A stretch of 58,189 bases of DNA from NCBI RefSeq assembly GCF_011089875.1, contig NZ_JAANAS010000072.1:1-58189 (forward strand). Direction: 5' to 3'. The notes under the pieces were generated by a model that saw only the letters and a list, made by a program, of their open reading frames with translations, did no database searches and was not told the DNA's origin. The first letter of the stretch is position 1. Each line of letters opens with the position of its first letter. Positions 51,701-58,189 of this stretch are shown piece by piece. Both the position numbers and the translations under genes were made by a program. Source of the DNA: Psychroflexus maritimus (GTDB taxonomy: Bacteria; Bacteroidota; Bacteroidia; Flavobacteriales; Flavobacteriaceae).

Positions 51701-53332
51701 TACGAACTCATCAAAGAAAACCTCAACAAATCCAGCATTAATAGTTAGGTTTAAAGGACCTCCATTATCGCTAACATAAGTAATCTCGTAATCTTCATTA
51801 TTAGCATAGCAATAAGTTTCGGTTATGGGCCCAGCATCACAATCCACAAAAATTTCAGAACAAATCTCTTGCGTAATTGTTGGAGAATTCGAATTACAAT
51901 TAACATCATCTAAACTTTGAACAGTAATAACCACATCGGTTCCATTATCAAATGGACCAATTTGCACAACACCTGTTTCTGTAACCGTTTCTGTATATTC
52001 ATCTTGGTTATCGGTGATTTCTAATGAGTTTGCATCACCTAAATCGGTAACATCTACATCAATAAAGAACTGAGGACCATTTTGACAATCGCTTACCAAC
52101 TCATAATTTACTTGCGGATTAGTACAAGTAGCACATGAAACTGTATATTCTATAGGAAAATAAGCAGCTGATGAATCACAACCAACTGACCCGTCTGAAG
52201 TGATTTGAAAAGAGATGCTGTCTCCAGAAGATTGAAAAGTCAAACCTGAGACATCAAAATTCCCAAAACCTGGTTCTTCATCATTGAAATCGTATAAAAC
52301 TGAACCATCTGAATCAAAGACAATTAAATTGTCAAAATTTTGCTCAATGTTACCCGAGTCAAAAGTAATATTTAAACTAGAACCATCGCTACTAGTGAAA
52401 TCAAAAGTTGTATTATCATTATTACCATAACAATAAGAACCATCAAAGGGGCCTTCATTACAATCTATAGTTTGCGATGGATCATCTTCTGTGGTAAAGG
52501 AAAACTCTTGACATTCAGCATCATCTGCGTCACCATTTTCATTTGAAGGAATAATATTTACATAATATGTAGTTTCGTAATCTAAATCTTCAGCGAAGTT
52601 ATAAGAAGTGGCTAAACCAGTAGAAACATTATCTACTACGTCGTTTCCTCCCGGGGTTGTTCCAACAGTTAGAAAGTATTCAGTAGCTAAACCAGTAGCC
52701 GCCGCCCATGAAATATTTCCTTCAATAGGGAAATCTGTTAAACCATCTTGATCAAGGACAGCATCACAATTTGGAGAATCGTTAGAAGTTTGTAAAAAGC
52801 TAAAACTATCTAGATAAAAGTAAAAATCACCCCCTTGACGGTCAATAAAAATCCTGAATTGGAAGTCAGAATCCTCTGGAATATCTACGGCATCAATAGT
52901 ATATGAAAGTGTAGCACATTCATTAGAGGTAACGTGATTGTCATCATCTATAGTTTCTAGCAAAGTCCAATTATCTCCAGCATCTGTAGAATACTCAATA
53001 TCAAAAAACCCCCATCCAGGAGCAGTAGCGTCTGTTGCTGCACTCCAATCAACAATTTTATAATCAAAAGAAATATTAAGATCGGTTCCATTGGATAGCC
53101 CTTCATAATTTACAGTAGTTAGCGTACTATTAGAAGAAGCTCCAGTACCCCAAACATTAGCTCTTATGCTATTCCCTGTACAAGACTGAAGATTAGATCC
53201 AAAAAAATTAGCCCCTTGATTAGTCCACCCAACGGGAACGCCTCCATCAAGATTTTCTATCACACCTATTTGAGCAAAAGATGCGAAAGAAATGAATACA
53301 AAAGCGAAGTTAAGTAATAATGTTTTCATCAA
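48779..53332 (-). CDS. Large T9SS type B cargo protein / adhesin (1517 aa)
   Basis: First gene of the four-gene secretion operon. After the signal peptide (ending SFAQ) comes a MAM/jelly-roll-like region (about 25-185), a fibronectin-III-like module (about 190-280), two tandem copies of a roughly 200-residue unit (about 288-492 and 495-690), a prepeptidase-like domain (about 695-840), Ig-like modules (ATYEWSTGETTQSIEV type), and a type B sorting domain in the last about 94 residues (CIVPQGLSPGG ... FNRYGKKVFQ ... YKGWLYINREQ). No catalytic motif is seen; adhesin or matrix protein is the best reading. Its 3' neighbours encode a second cargo protein and the transport partners. Confidence 0.88.
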   Translation of the reverse strand: MMKTLLLNFAFVFISFASFAQIGVIENLDGGVPVGWTNQGANFFGSNLQSCTGNSIRANVWGTGASSNSTLTTVNYEGLSNGTDLNISFDYKIVDWSAATDATAPGWGFFDIEYSTDAGDNWTLLETIDDDNHVTSNECATLSYTIDAVDIPEDSDFQFRIFIDRQGGDFYFYLDSFSFLQTSNDSPNCDAVLDQDGLTDFPIEGNISWAAATGLATEYFLTVGTTPGGNDVVDNVSTGLATSYNFAEDLDYETTYYVNIIPSNENGDADDAECQEFSFTTEDDPSQTIDCNEGPFDGSYCYGNNDNTTFDFTSSDGSSLNITFDSGNIEQNFDNLIVFDSDGSVLYDFNDEEPGFGNFDVSGLTFQSSGDSISFQITSDGSVGCDSSAAYFPIEYTVSCATCTNPQVNYELVSDCQNGPQFFIDVDVTDLGDANSLEITDNQDEYTETVTETGVVQIGPFDNGTDVVITVQSLDDVNCNSNSPTITQEICSEIFVDCDAGPITETYCYANNEDYEITYVSDNGGPLNLTINAGFVEVFFDEFVVLDTDGTQLASLDGNISGNSFQSTGDELTVLINSDGSVNCQGNNYEEIEYTIACATCINPQATYEVVDDCDSGTDQFFVDIDVTDMGDATSLEVTDNQDDFTETVTETGLVTFGPYPNGTDVQITIENLDDANCIISSQSLTQEACPPANSSCDDAEVAVVNDGSLCVELNEGTLFEATSTSVPSSCHPDITQDVWYEFEATAETHMTTIINPGFGAPLGSAIYENDCGDLAELYCSSEFDNFGNSNSMVAENLTIGETYYVRVYSFGTQNLNFDLCITTPEFFEDNVLCSDIEPFCAPVDDEGNPTALVFPNTYYYNETTPPEDGPDYGCLFTQPNPAWFYVTVQESGDLEFEIVQSTAFDADGVSIGQTLDVDFIAYGPFDEVEGNCENLTEANTVDCSYSAAAVEDMVFPDAEAGEIYIVVITNFNQAAGYISLTQTNLGQEQSGSTSCDDVFGVRYGCASEGFLIESEIEGADAYAWFEVLFDEEGEIEDFVLIDGEDQPDLFVEESGVYRMLHLSDPAIGPEEVFFDVRLAPEVELDPELGLSPDEVNEINICEGDSLVIDGMPINLDAYEEMQHAWLDENGAVLSTDPTHSISEEGEYSLHITSFSSGFGTGLQECLNTFDFIVQFTEFDIDLGGDQEFCDVEDPQTITANVEGDFEGEVTYEWSTGETTQSIEVSETNIYTVTIEIDGCIDSASVEYIFNESPVIDLPEELINCDLTNQTLNATPQNTDVELTLFQWFLDGELIEGENLESINLATYGHGLYEVEAYSDSEDCVGSASTFVGTQELSIFVDDDSDNLYCVGETVNLTAMADGMQIDENSNAAWFVNGQQQEASGFALDFEVGSVTGTMNDIDRVRLVVGECEAEMDIERYPIENCIVPQGLSPGGMNPSLDLRFLNDRSGISKLQIFNRYGKKVFQQNNYENSFVGQDKGGNNLVTGTYFLVIKFTQPDPVYGSEYKGWLYINREQ
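51265..52468 (-). repeat. Internal tandem duplication in the 1517-aa adhesin gene
   Basis: Two consecutive units of about 200 codons align along their length: DCNEGPFDGSYCYGNN against DCDAGPITETYCYANN at the start, ACAT-C-NPQ in the middle (SCATCTNPQ / ACATCINPQ), the near-identical VTD-GDA-SLE-TDNQD block, and TQE-C at the end. The cysteines line up, suggesting a disulfide-stabilised surface module. Confidence 0.8.
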
Positions 53333-53478
53333 TAATAATTTAGGGTGTGAATATATAAAATTGTTACCAATAAGTTAAACATAATATTAAAATAATTTTA
53401 CTAAAAGTATATTTATCAGATTTTCAAAACCTTATACTAAGAAAAAACAAAACCCAGAAAGCATTATAAAACAAGGGG

Positions 53479-53510
53479 CTCAAGTTATTAACCTGAGTTC
53501 AATTATTTTT
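53479..53510 (+). terminator. Terminator-like hairpin in the divergent spacer before hflX
   Basis: CTCAAGTT (53479-53486) pairs, with one mismatch, with AACCTGAG (53490-53497), and a T-rich tract with T6 follows on the plus strand. It lies between two divergent genes where no terminator is needed. It shares ATTAACCTGAGTTC with the right end of the window. The rest of the 53333-53620 spacer shows nothing I recognise. Confidence 0.45.
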
Positions 53511-53620
53511 TAAGCTTTTTTCATTAAGTTTTTAAAAGCAAGTGAGTCATATTTACTTTACATTGGCGAAATAAAAAGTGAACATATTAATAAATTAAGT
53601 TCTATAATCATCATATTACT

Positions 53621-53628
53621 TAAATTTG
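53621..53628 (+). promoter_or_regulatory. -7 box TAAATTTG of hflX
   Basis: The consensus box lies 16 nt before ATG 53645. Confidence 0.55.
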
Positions 53629-53644
53629 TAGCATTTAACAAATT

Positions 53645-54868
53645 ATGATCGACAAACAAGATATTGAATACGAAAAAGTTGTCCTTATAGGGGTAATAAC
53701 ACAGCATCAAGATGAAGAAAAATCTAAAGAATATTTAGACGAACTTGCTTTTTTATCGTTTACAGCTGGCGGTGAAGTAGTTAAAAGATTTCAACAAAAA
53801 ATAGACAAACCCAATCCCAAAACTTTTATTGGTAAAGGGAAAATGGAACAAGTAAGAGAGTTTGTTGTAGAAAATGAAATAAGCACAGCCGTATTTGATG
53901 ACGAACTTTCTCCTGCTCAACAAAAAAATATTGAGAAAATTTTGAAATGTAAAGTCATTGATCGAACCTATCTCATTTTAGATATTTTTGCTCAACGTGC
54001 GCAAACTAGTTACGCAAGTACGCAAGTAGAGTTAGCGCAGTACGAATATTTATTACCGCGTTTAGCTGGACTTTGGACCCACTTAGAACGCCAACGTGGG
54101 GGTATTGGAATGCGTGGTCCAGGTGAAACCGAAATTGAAACCGACCGGAGGATTGTTCGTGACAAAATTAGCTTGCTTAAAAAGAAACTTGAGACCATTG
54201 ATAAACAAATGGCGGTACAGCGCGGAAATCGCGGAAGTTTAATAAGAGTAGCATTAGTAGGTTACACCAATGTTGGGAAGTCAACTTTAATGAATATCAT
54301 TGCCAAAAGTGAAGTATTTGCAGAAAACAAATTATTTGCTACTCTAGATACTACGGTTAGAAAGGTGGTCATTAAAAATTTGCCTTTTTTACTTACGGAC
54401 ACCGTTGGATTTATAAGAAAACTTCCTACACAATTGGTAGAATCCTTTAAATCAACTTTAGATGAAGTAAGGGAAGCCGATTTACTTTTACACGTAGTTG
54501 ATATTTCGCATCGTTCATTTGAAGACCACATCGCATCAGTACATCAAATTTTAAAAGAAATTGAGGTTTTAGACAAACCAATGATGATGGTCTTTAATAA
54601 AATTGATGTGTATGAAGCTGAAGCTTATAATGACGAAGATTTGCAAGAAGAACGAACTTCTGCGCATTTCACCCTTGAGGAGTGGAAAAAAACTTGGATG
54701 AATAAAATGGGAGAGAATGTTTTGTTTATTTCAGCTACAGAAAAAGAAAATATTGAAGAGTTTAGAAAGAAGGTTTACGAGGCCGTAAGAGAAATTCACA
54801 TCACAAGGTTCCCTTACAATAACTTTTTATATCCTGAATATGATGAGTTTGAAAGTACCGATGAATAA
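53645..54868 (+). CDS. hflX: Ribosome-associated GTPase HflX
   Basis: 407 residues. The N-terminal HflX-specific domain (about 1-195, with NPKTFIGKGKMEQV near 55-68, PAQQKNIEK and the glycine-rich RGGIGMRGPGETEIETDRR) precedes the G domain: G1 GYTNVGKSTLM near 206-216, switch LLTDTVGFIRKLP, and NKID-type G4. It rescues stalled ribosomes by splitting 70S particles in stress. Monocistronic, with its own -7 box. No hfq precedes it, unlike in proteobacteria. Confidence 0.96.
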   Translation: MIDKQDIEYEKVVLIGVITQHQDEEKSKEYLDELAFLSFTAGGEVVKRFQQKIDKPNPKTFIGKGKMEQVREFVVENEISTAVFDDELSPAQQKNIEKILKCKVIDRTYLILDIFAQRAQTSYASTQVELAQYEYLLPRLAGLWTHLERQRGGIGMRGPGETEIETDRRIVRDKISLLKKKLETIDKQMAVQRGNRGSLIRVALVGYTNVGKSTLMNIIAKSEVFAENKLFATLDTTVRKVVIKNLPFLLTDTVGFIRKLPTQLVESFKSTLDEVREADLLLHVVDISHRSFEDHIASVHQILKEIEVLDKPMMMVFNKIDVYEAEAYNDEDLQEERTSAHFTLEEWKKTWMNKMGENVLFISATEKENIEEFRKKVYEAVREIHITRFPYNNFLYPEYDEFESTDE

Positions 54869-54965
54869 AAAGGTTAGCCATAAATAAATAAGACTTAGTT
54901 GTAGCTTTTTTTTAATAATTTTATAAATTTATCTCCTAAATACAATATTTTATCAAAAAAAATAA

Positions 54966-54973
54966 TACTTTTG
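54966..54973 (+). promoter_or_regulatory. -7 box TACTTTTG of the TRL-like gene
   Basis: TAnnTTTG match; leader of about 20 nt before ATG 54997. Confidence 0.5.
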
Positions 54974-54996
54974 GCTAAACATTAAAATTTATAACA

Positions 54997-55269
54997 ATGA
55001 AAAAAATTTTTATTTTAGGCGTAATGGCTCTAGCAATGGTATCATGTACAGTAACAATGCCTGTTAATGCAACTAGCAATGAAGTAGGTTCAAAAACTGG
55101 TACAGCAAGCACAACTTCAATTTTAGGATTACACTTAGATGGAGGTGATGCTTCTATTAGAACTGCAGCCAAAAAAGGTGGTATCAAGAAAATTTCAACT
55201 GTTGATTTTAAAACAACTAATTACCTGTTTTTAATAGGTCAGTATGAAACTATTGTAACTGGTAATTAA
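54997..55269 (+). CDS. TRL-like family lipoprotein
   Basis: 90 residues with lipobox AMVSC (Cys17). The mature part has the TRL-like pattern: VTMPVNATSNEVGSKTGTAS, then a glycine-rich segment with DASIRTAAKKGGIKKI, then a strand-rich end. Small TRL proteins are secreted or lipid-anchored with unknown function. It has its own promoter and a strong terminator directly behind it, but two further lipoprotein genes follow immediately. Confidence 0.85.
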   Translation: MKKIFILGVMALAMVSCTVTMPVNATSNEVGSKTGTASTTSILGLHLDGGDASIRTAAKKGGIKKISTVDFKTTNYLFLIGQYETIVTGN

Positions 55270-55287
55270 TTAATCATTAATTTTCAT

Positions 55288-55326
55288 AGAGCAGAAAGGT
55301 TTTTAAATCGTTTCTGCTCTTTTTTT
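55288..55326 (+). terminator. Terminator after the TRL-like gene
   Basis: AGAGCAGAAA (55288-55297) pairs with TTTCTGCTCT (55311-55320), followed by a T-run to 55326 and beyond. The next start codon is at 55334, so the T-run is at the same time the leader of the next gene. Confidence 0.88.
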
Positions 55327-55333
55327 CTTTTTT

Positions 55334-55828
55334 ATGAAAAAGGTACTACTACTTCTACTGCCAATAATTTTTCTGGCTCAATGTAAAAGCTCTTCAAACA
55401 ATACTGAAACCATCACATTTGGATACAAAGAAACTTTTAAAATTTCTAATGATGAGGAAAGTGCAGTTGTAAATAATTTTATTGCACTTCACGAAAGTAT
55501 ATGGAATTATCAAGATTTCAACTTGCCTTTAAATAAGATTTTGCTTCATGAAGATTACTACATTTTTATTTCAGCGGCAATTGAAAACTCTGAACAAGAA
55601 ACAATCAATCAAATTTTAAAAACAGAAGAATTTAACTTTGTTGAAAATGAAAATTCAACCAAGTTTAGCAAACAACTTCTTTACACCAATAACGAATATT
55701 ACATCTATTCGGTTATTTATACTGAAAGAGTTCAGGGAATTCCGTTTGTTATTAGCTGGGTCTCTAAAGACAAAGACCTAATTACTAAAGCATACCAGAA
55801 TCAACTATTCGATGAAAAAATTAATTAG
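55334..55828 (+). CDS. Lipoprotein of unknown function
   Basis: 164 residues with lipobox FLAQC (Cys17). The mature part is mixed alpha/beta, with a serine/asparagine-rich start, and ends in VISWVSKDKDLITKAYQNQLF. I do not recognise a family. No promoter separates it from the terminator of the TRL-like gene, so its expression probably needs read-through or a promoter inside the hairpin region. The next gene begins within its last codons (17-bp overlap). Confidence 0.72.
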   Translation: MKKVLLLLLPIIFLAQCKSSSNNTETITFGYKETFKISNDEESAVVNNFIALHESIWNYQDFNLPLNKILLHEDYYIFISAAIENSEQETINQILKTEEFNFVENENSTKFSKQLLYTNNEYYIYSVIYTERVQGIPFVISWVSKDKDLITKAYQNQLFDEKIN

Positions 55829-56339
55829 TTCAACTCTTATTTTGATAGCAATCATAGCTTGCTCTCCTTTGCAAAGAAATAATAATTCTTCCTCAAGTTT
55901 AAATGGATTTGAAACACATAAAGGCGTTATTAACTATTTTGTAAATGATAGTGTTGACCAGTATTTTATAAAACCTTTAAAATTCAAATCTAAAGATTTT
56001 GAGTTACATCCCGATTTCACATTTAGAACAGGAGACCATAGCGATGATATAACTGTAAACTTTTCTATTTTTTCTAACCAACCTGTTCAGATAAATGAAG
56101 TTGAAAGAATTATTTATGCATCAGCTTTAAAAAATATCAAAAAAATGTACGTTGAAAAGAAATCCAAAAAAAAGGTAGAATCTCGTTTTTCTGCTAAAAT
56201 TGACAAAACGAGTTTTCTTGAAATTAATGCTGATCAAAGTTGGACACTAGAATATAAAGGTGGAAAAAAAATACACCTTCGTCCAAATAATAAAACTAAA
56301 AAAACGCAAAGCTTATTTCAATTCATTGTTATAAACTAG
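55812..56339 (+). CDS. Lipoprotein of unknown function, coupled to the previous gene
   Basis: 175 residues with lipobox IIAC (Cys17). The mature part begins SPLQRNNNSSSSL, then a beta-rich region (GVINYFVNDSVDQYFIKPLKFK) and a lysine-rich middle (KKMYVEKKSKKKVESRF). I know no family for it. The 17-bp overlap with the upstream lipoprotein gene indicates translational coupling. It is convergent with the cysteine-synthase-like gene with only 6 bp between. Confidence 0.72.
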   Translation: MKKLISSTLILIAIIACSPLQRNNNSSSSLNGFETHKGVINYFVNDSVDQYFIKPLKFKSKDFELHPDFTFRTGDHSDDITVNFSIFSNQPVQINEVERIIYASALKNIKKMYVEKKSKKKVESRFSAKIDKTSFLEINADQSWTLEYKGGKKIHLRPNNKTKKTQSLFQFIVIN

Positions 56340-56345
56340 CACTCA

Positions 56346-57326
56346 TTATTCTAAATAGCCCATTTTTTTCATCCACTCGTCGTTGTACATTTTCCCTACA
56401 TAACGACTTCCGTGATCATGAAATAAAACAACCACAACGTCTTCTTTTTTGAAATGATGCTTTAACTGAAGTAAGCCTTTTACTGCAGCACCAGCAGAAT
56501 TCCCTAGAAACATCCCCTCTTCTTTGGCTAACTTTTGGGTGTAAACAGCGGCGTCTTTATCGGTGACTTTCTCAAAACCGTCAATCACTTCAAATCGCAC
56601 GTTTAAAGGTAAAATATCTTCGCCTATACCTTCTGTTACATAAGGATAAATTTCATTTTCATCAAATACCCCTGTTTCGTGGTATTTTTTAAAAACTGAA
56701 CCATAGGTATCAATTCCCCAAACCTTTACATTTGGGTTTTGTAATTTCAGGTAGGAACCCACACCAGATATGGTGCCTCCAGTACCAACACCTACAACAA
56801 AATGGGTTACTTTTCCATCAGTTTGATCCCAAATTTCTGGGCCAGTAGATTGAAAATGTGCTTTGCAATTAGAAGGATTATCATATTGATTTACATACCA
56901 AGAGTTTGGCGTTTCTCTCGCTAATCTTGCTGAAGTTGAATAATAAGAGCGTGGATCATCTGGCGCAACATCGGTTGGACATACATGCACTTCACAACCT
57001 ACACCTCTCAAAATATCCATCTTTTCCTTACTCTGTTTATCGCTAAGCACACAAACCACATTGTAACCTTTCACAATAGCCACTAAAGCTAGTCCCATGC
57101 CTGTGTTACCAGAAGTTCCTTCAATAATTGTTCCGCCAGGTTTTAAACGACCATCTTTTTCAGCATCCTCAATCATTTGTAAAGCCATGCGGTCTTTCAC
57201 CGAATTGCCAGGATTAAAAGTTTCGTACTTGGCTAAGACCGTTGCTGGGATTTGTTCTACAATTTTGTTTAATTTAACCAATGGAGTATTCCCTATGGTT
57301 TCTATGATATTATTTGCGTACTTCAT
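56346..57326 (-). CDS. PLP-dependent cysteine synthase / cystathionine beta-synthase-like enzyme
   Basis: 326 residues, beta-family PLP fold. The PLP lysine is Lys44 in NPGNSVKDRM, the phosphate and substrate loop is GTSGNTGMG near 70-78, and a VGVGTGGTISGVG loop follows. The form without CBS domains and with a YETFNPGNSVKDR start could be O-acetylserine sulfhydrylase (CysM/CysK) or a cystathionine beta-synthase; the sequence does not decide. Monocistronic, with a -7 box TATATTTG (minus, 57351-57344). Its upstream spacer carries one copy of a direct repeat. Confidence 0.9.
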   Translation of the reverse strand: MKYANNIIETIGNTPLVKLNKIVEQIPATVLAKYETFNPGNSVKDRMALQMIEDAEKDGRLKPGGTIIEGTSGNTGMGLALVAIVKGYNVVCVLSDKQSKEKMDILRGVGCEVHVCPTDVAPDDPRSYYSTSARLARETPNSWYVNQYDNPSNCKAHFQSTGPEIWDQTDGKVTHFVVGVGTGGTISGVGSYLKLQNPNVKVWGIDTYGSVFKKYHETGVFDENEIYPYVTEGIGEDILPLNVRFEVIDGFEKVTDKDAAVYTQKLAKEEGMFLGNSAGAAVKGLLQLKHHFKKEDVVVVLFHDHGSRYVGKMYNDEWMKKMGYLE

Positions 57327-57343
57327 AAAATTATTTTCGTTTG

Positions 57344-57351
57344 CAAATATA
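57344..57351 (-). promoter_or_regulatory. -7 box TATATTTG of the cysteine-synthase-like gene
   Basis: The minus-strand consensus box lies 17 nt before ATG 57326 and is close to direct repeat copy 1. Confidence 0.55.
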
Positions 57352-57356
57352 TAAAA

Positions 57357-57502
57357 ACCTATGTTCGATTATTCTCACTTTATCAAAACTCTTTTAAATA
57401 GTAAGATAGGAACTTTTTTAAGACGTAATAATTAGCTATTACAGAGTAAAAAAGTAAAGTAGATTGCTATTTATAACTAATTACTCTATTTCATTCAATA
57501 AG
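57357..57502. repeat. Direct repeat copy 1 (146 bp)
   Basis: It aligns without gaps to 58044-58189, about 90% identical by eye. It holds two internal dyads: GTAATA/TATTAC, and AGAGTAA with TTACTCT near the right end. No coding frame. Confidence 0.8.
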
Positions 57503-57588
57503 AACATCCATTTACTGTGTTAATTTTTATAAGGACGAGCTAAAAAGTTATCCTTTGAAGCTAGGAGAATTTTACCTTTTTAAAAGGA

Positions 57589-57957
57589 CTAAAGTGTAAT
57601 TTTTTGGAGTAGATAAAACAGGCCCCAAACAAAAAGTGTACTTAAAAAAGCAGTAGTTCCTAACTTTCCGCCAAAGCCTACAAATAACTTTAAACTTAAA
57701 ATGTAAATGATTCCGCAGACCAAACCTCCCAACACTACTAAACCTAATGAAGCTAGGTTTGTGCTTGTCATGCCAACAAAAGTACCGGCAAAAACTACCA
57801 AAGCTAAATGAGGCAAATTAAATAAGTGACCAAACAAAGCGCCCAGCAAACCTACTATACAGGAAGCAACTACTACCGAAAGTCCGTTTTTATGAAGCAT
57901 ATAAGTAGCTGCGGCTCCTAATGATGAGGAAAATATAAGTATTAAATGATTGAGCAT
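57589..57957 (-). CDS. Small hydrophobic membrane protein, unknown function
   Basis: 122 residues with four or five predicted membrane helices (about 1-18, 26-42, 46-66, 68-90 and 100-118), rich in glycine and alanine. I know no family for it. The start is ATG 57957 (MLNHLILIFSSSLGAAATY): a near-consensus box TATTTTCG (minus, 57981-57974) lies 16 nt upstream, and the 36 extra residues of a longer frame (start 58065) would be read from repeat DNA and from the conserved-looking motif at 58000-58030. The gene sits alone between two copies of a direct repeat. Confidence 0.68.
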   Translation of the reverse strand: MLNHLILIFSSSLGAAATYMLHKNGLSVVVASCIVGLLGALFGHLFNLPHLALVVFAGTFVGMTSTNLASLGLVVLGGLVCGIIYILSLKLFVGFGGKLGTTAFLSTLFVWGLFYLLQKITL

Positions 57958-57999
57958 GCGTTTAATTTTAGTGCGAAAATAATCTTTTTTTGGAGATTG

Positions 58000-58030
58000 C
58001 CTAGCCCTGATGGAGGCGGCATCCTTTTTT
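58000..58030 (+). other. Recurrent flavobacterial intergenic motif (CTAGCCCTGA / GGCGGCATCC / TTTTTT)
   Basis: The string CCTAGCCCTGATGG is followed by AGGCGGCATCC and a T6 run. I recall close variants of this motif at many gene ends in flavobacterial genomes; it may be a structured RNA end or a terminator. I assign no named family. Frames read through it on the minus strand would give a lysine/arginine-rich peptide, a common false N-terminal extension. Confidence 0.4.
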
Positions 58031-58043
58031 GAAAAAGCCATTA

Positions 58044-58189
58044 ACCTGAGTTCGATTATTCTCACTTTGTCAAAACTGTTTTAAATAGTAAGATACAAAC
58101 TTTTTTAAGACGTAATATCTGGATATTGCGGAGTAAAAAAGTAAAGTAGATTGCTGTTTAAAACTGATTACTCTATTTTATTCAATAAG
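58044..58189. repeat. Direct repeat copy 2 (146 bp, reaches window edge)
   Basis: Second copy of the 57357-57502 repeat. Its central dyad is longer here (CGTAATATC with GATATTGCG) and GAGTAA/TTACTC is kept. It may continue past the window end. Confidence 0.8.

Noticed and set aside
51265-52468. CRISPR-like repeat array
   Set aside because: The repetition is a two-unit protein-domain duplication in frame; there are no short regularly spaced repeats with unique spacers anywhere in the window.
57958-58065. N-terminal extension of the small membrane protein (MRIIELRLMAFSKKDAAS...)
   Set aside because: The extension is read from a direct repeat and a recurrent non-coding motif; a promoter-like box lies between it and ATG 57957.

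Overview
The window is AT-rich chromosomal DNA of a member of the Flavobacteriia (Bacteroidota). Four things point there: gliding genes gldB and gldC; a type IX secretion (T9SS) cargo operon with CHU_C-type C-termini, a PorP/SprF protein and a PorE-like protein; Bacteroidota-type promoters (-7 box TAnnTTTG, often with TTTG near -33) in place of sigma70 boxes; and family-specific genes (FolK-deoxynucleoside kinase fusion, DUF4271, DUF4296, type B L31, an M56 peptidase with a TonB-like end). I do not name a genus. No phage, plasmid, transposase or CRISPR array is visible. This is mostly core genome, and its novelty lies in intergenic RNA and repeat structure and in a few odd gene architectures.

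Layout. 1-3450: tRNA(CAU), then a BlaI / M56-peptidase / TonB-domain sensor operon behind paired operators, and tspO. 3450-9550: a flavoprotein, the folate/deoxynucleoside kinase fusion, and a minus-strand operon gldB-gldC-orf-thiolase. 9430-16900: a SAM-II-like riboswitch and metK, an M20 dipeptidase, doxX facing a decayed NAD(P)-binding gene, rpmE2, hemA divergent from an AraC regulator, and recX. 17000-24900: serine hydrolase, exonuclease, a PaaZ fusion, DnaJ/TerB, TPR and DUF4136 proteins, obgE. 24980-33500: adk-hpt, tRNA-Val, exbB-exbD-tonB-folC, thioredoxin-like protein, thiL, rarA. 33640-41120: a candidate small RNA, tyrS divergent from an SDR gene, glycosyltransferase-pyrC-DUF4296, DUF4271-hemD, a second SDR. 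41114-53332: membrane M28 peptidase and the four-gene T9SS type B cargo operon. 53640-58189: hflX, three small lipoproteins, a cysteine-synthase-like enzyme, a small membrane protein, and a 146-bp direct repeat.

How genes work together. The 43.5-53.3 kb operon encodes two secreted proteins with type B sorting domains, together with the outer-membrane (PorP/SprF) and peptidoglycan-anchoring (PorE-like) partners expected to handle them; gldB and gldC serve the linked gliding machinery. ExbB-ExbD-TonB energise outer-membrane transport. HemA and HemD belong to haem synthesis, FolK and FolC to folate synthesis, PaaZ and the PaaJ/PcaF-like thiolase probably to phenylacetyl-CoA breakdown. MetK appears to be feedback-controlled by an S-adenosylmethionine aptamer.

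Most interesting signals: the riboswitch whose first helix starts at the predicted transcription start; an orphan promoter-terminator pair between rarA and tyrS; paired palindromes in front of the BlaI-type operon; three members of a terminal-inverted-repeat element family; a structured direct repeat at the right end; a PaaZ with an extra C-terminal domain; and two genes whose -7 box lies 4 nt before the start codon (possible leaderless mRNAs). All calls are from reading the sequence; no database search was run.
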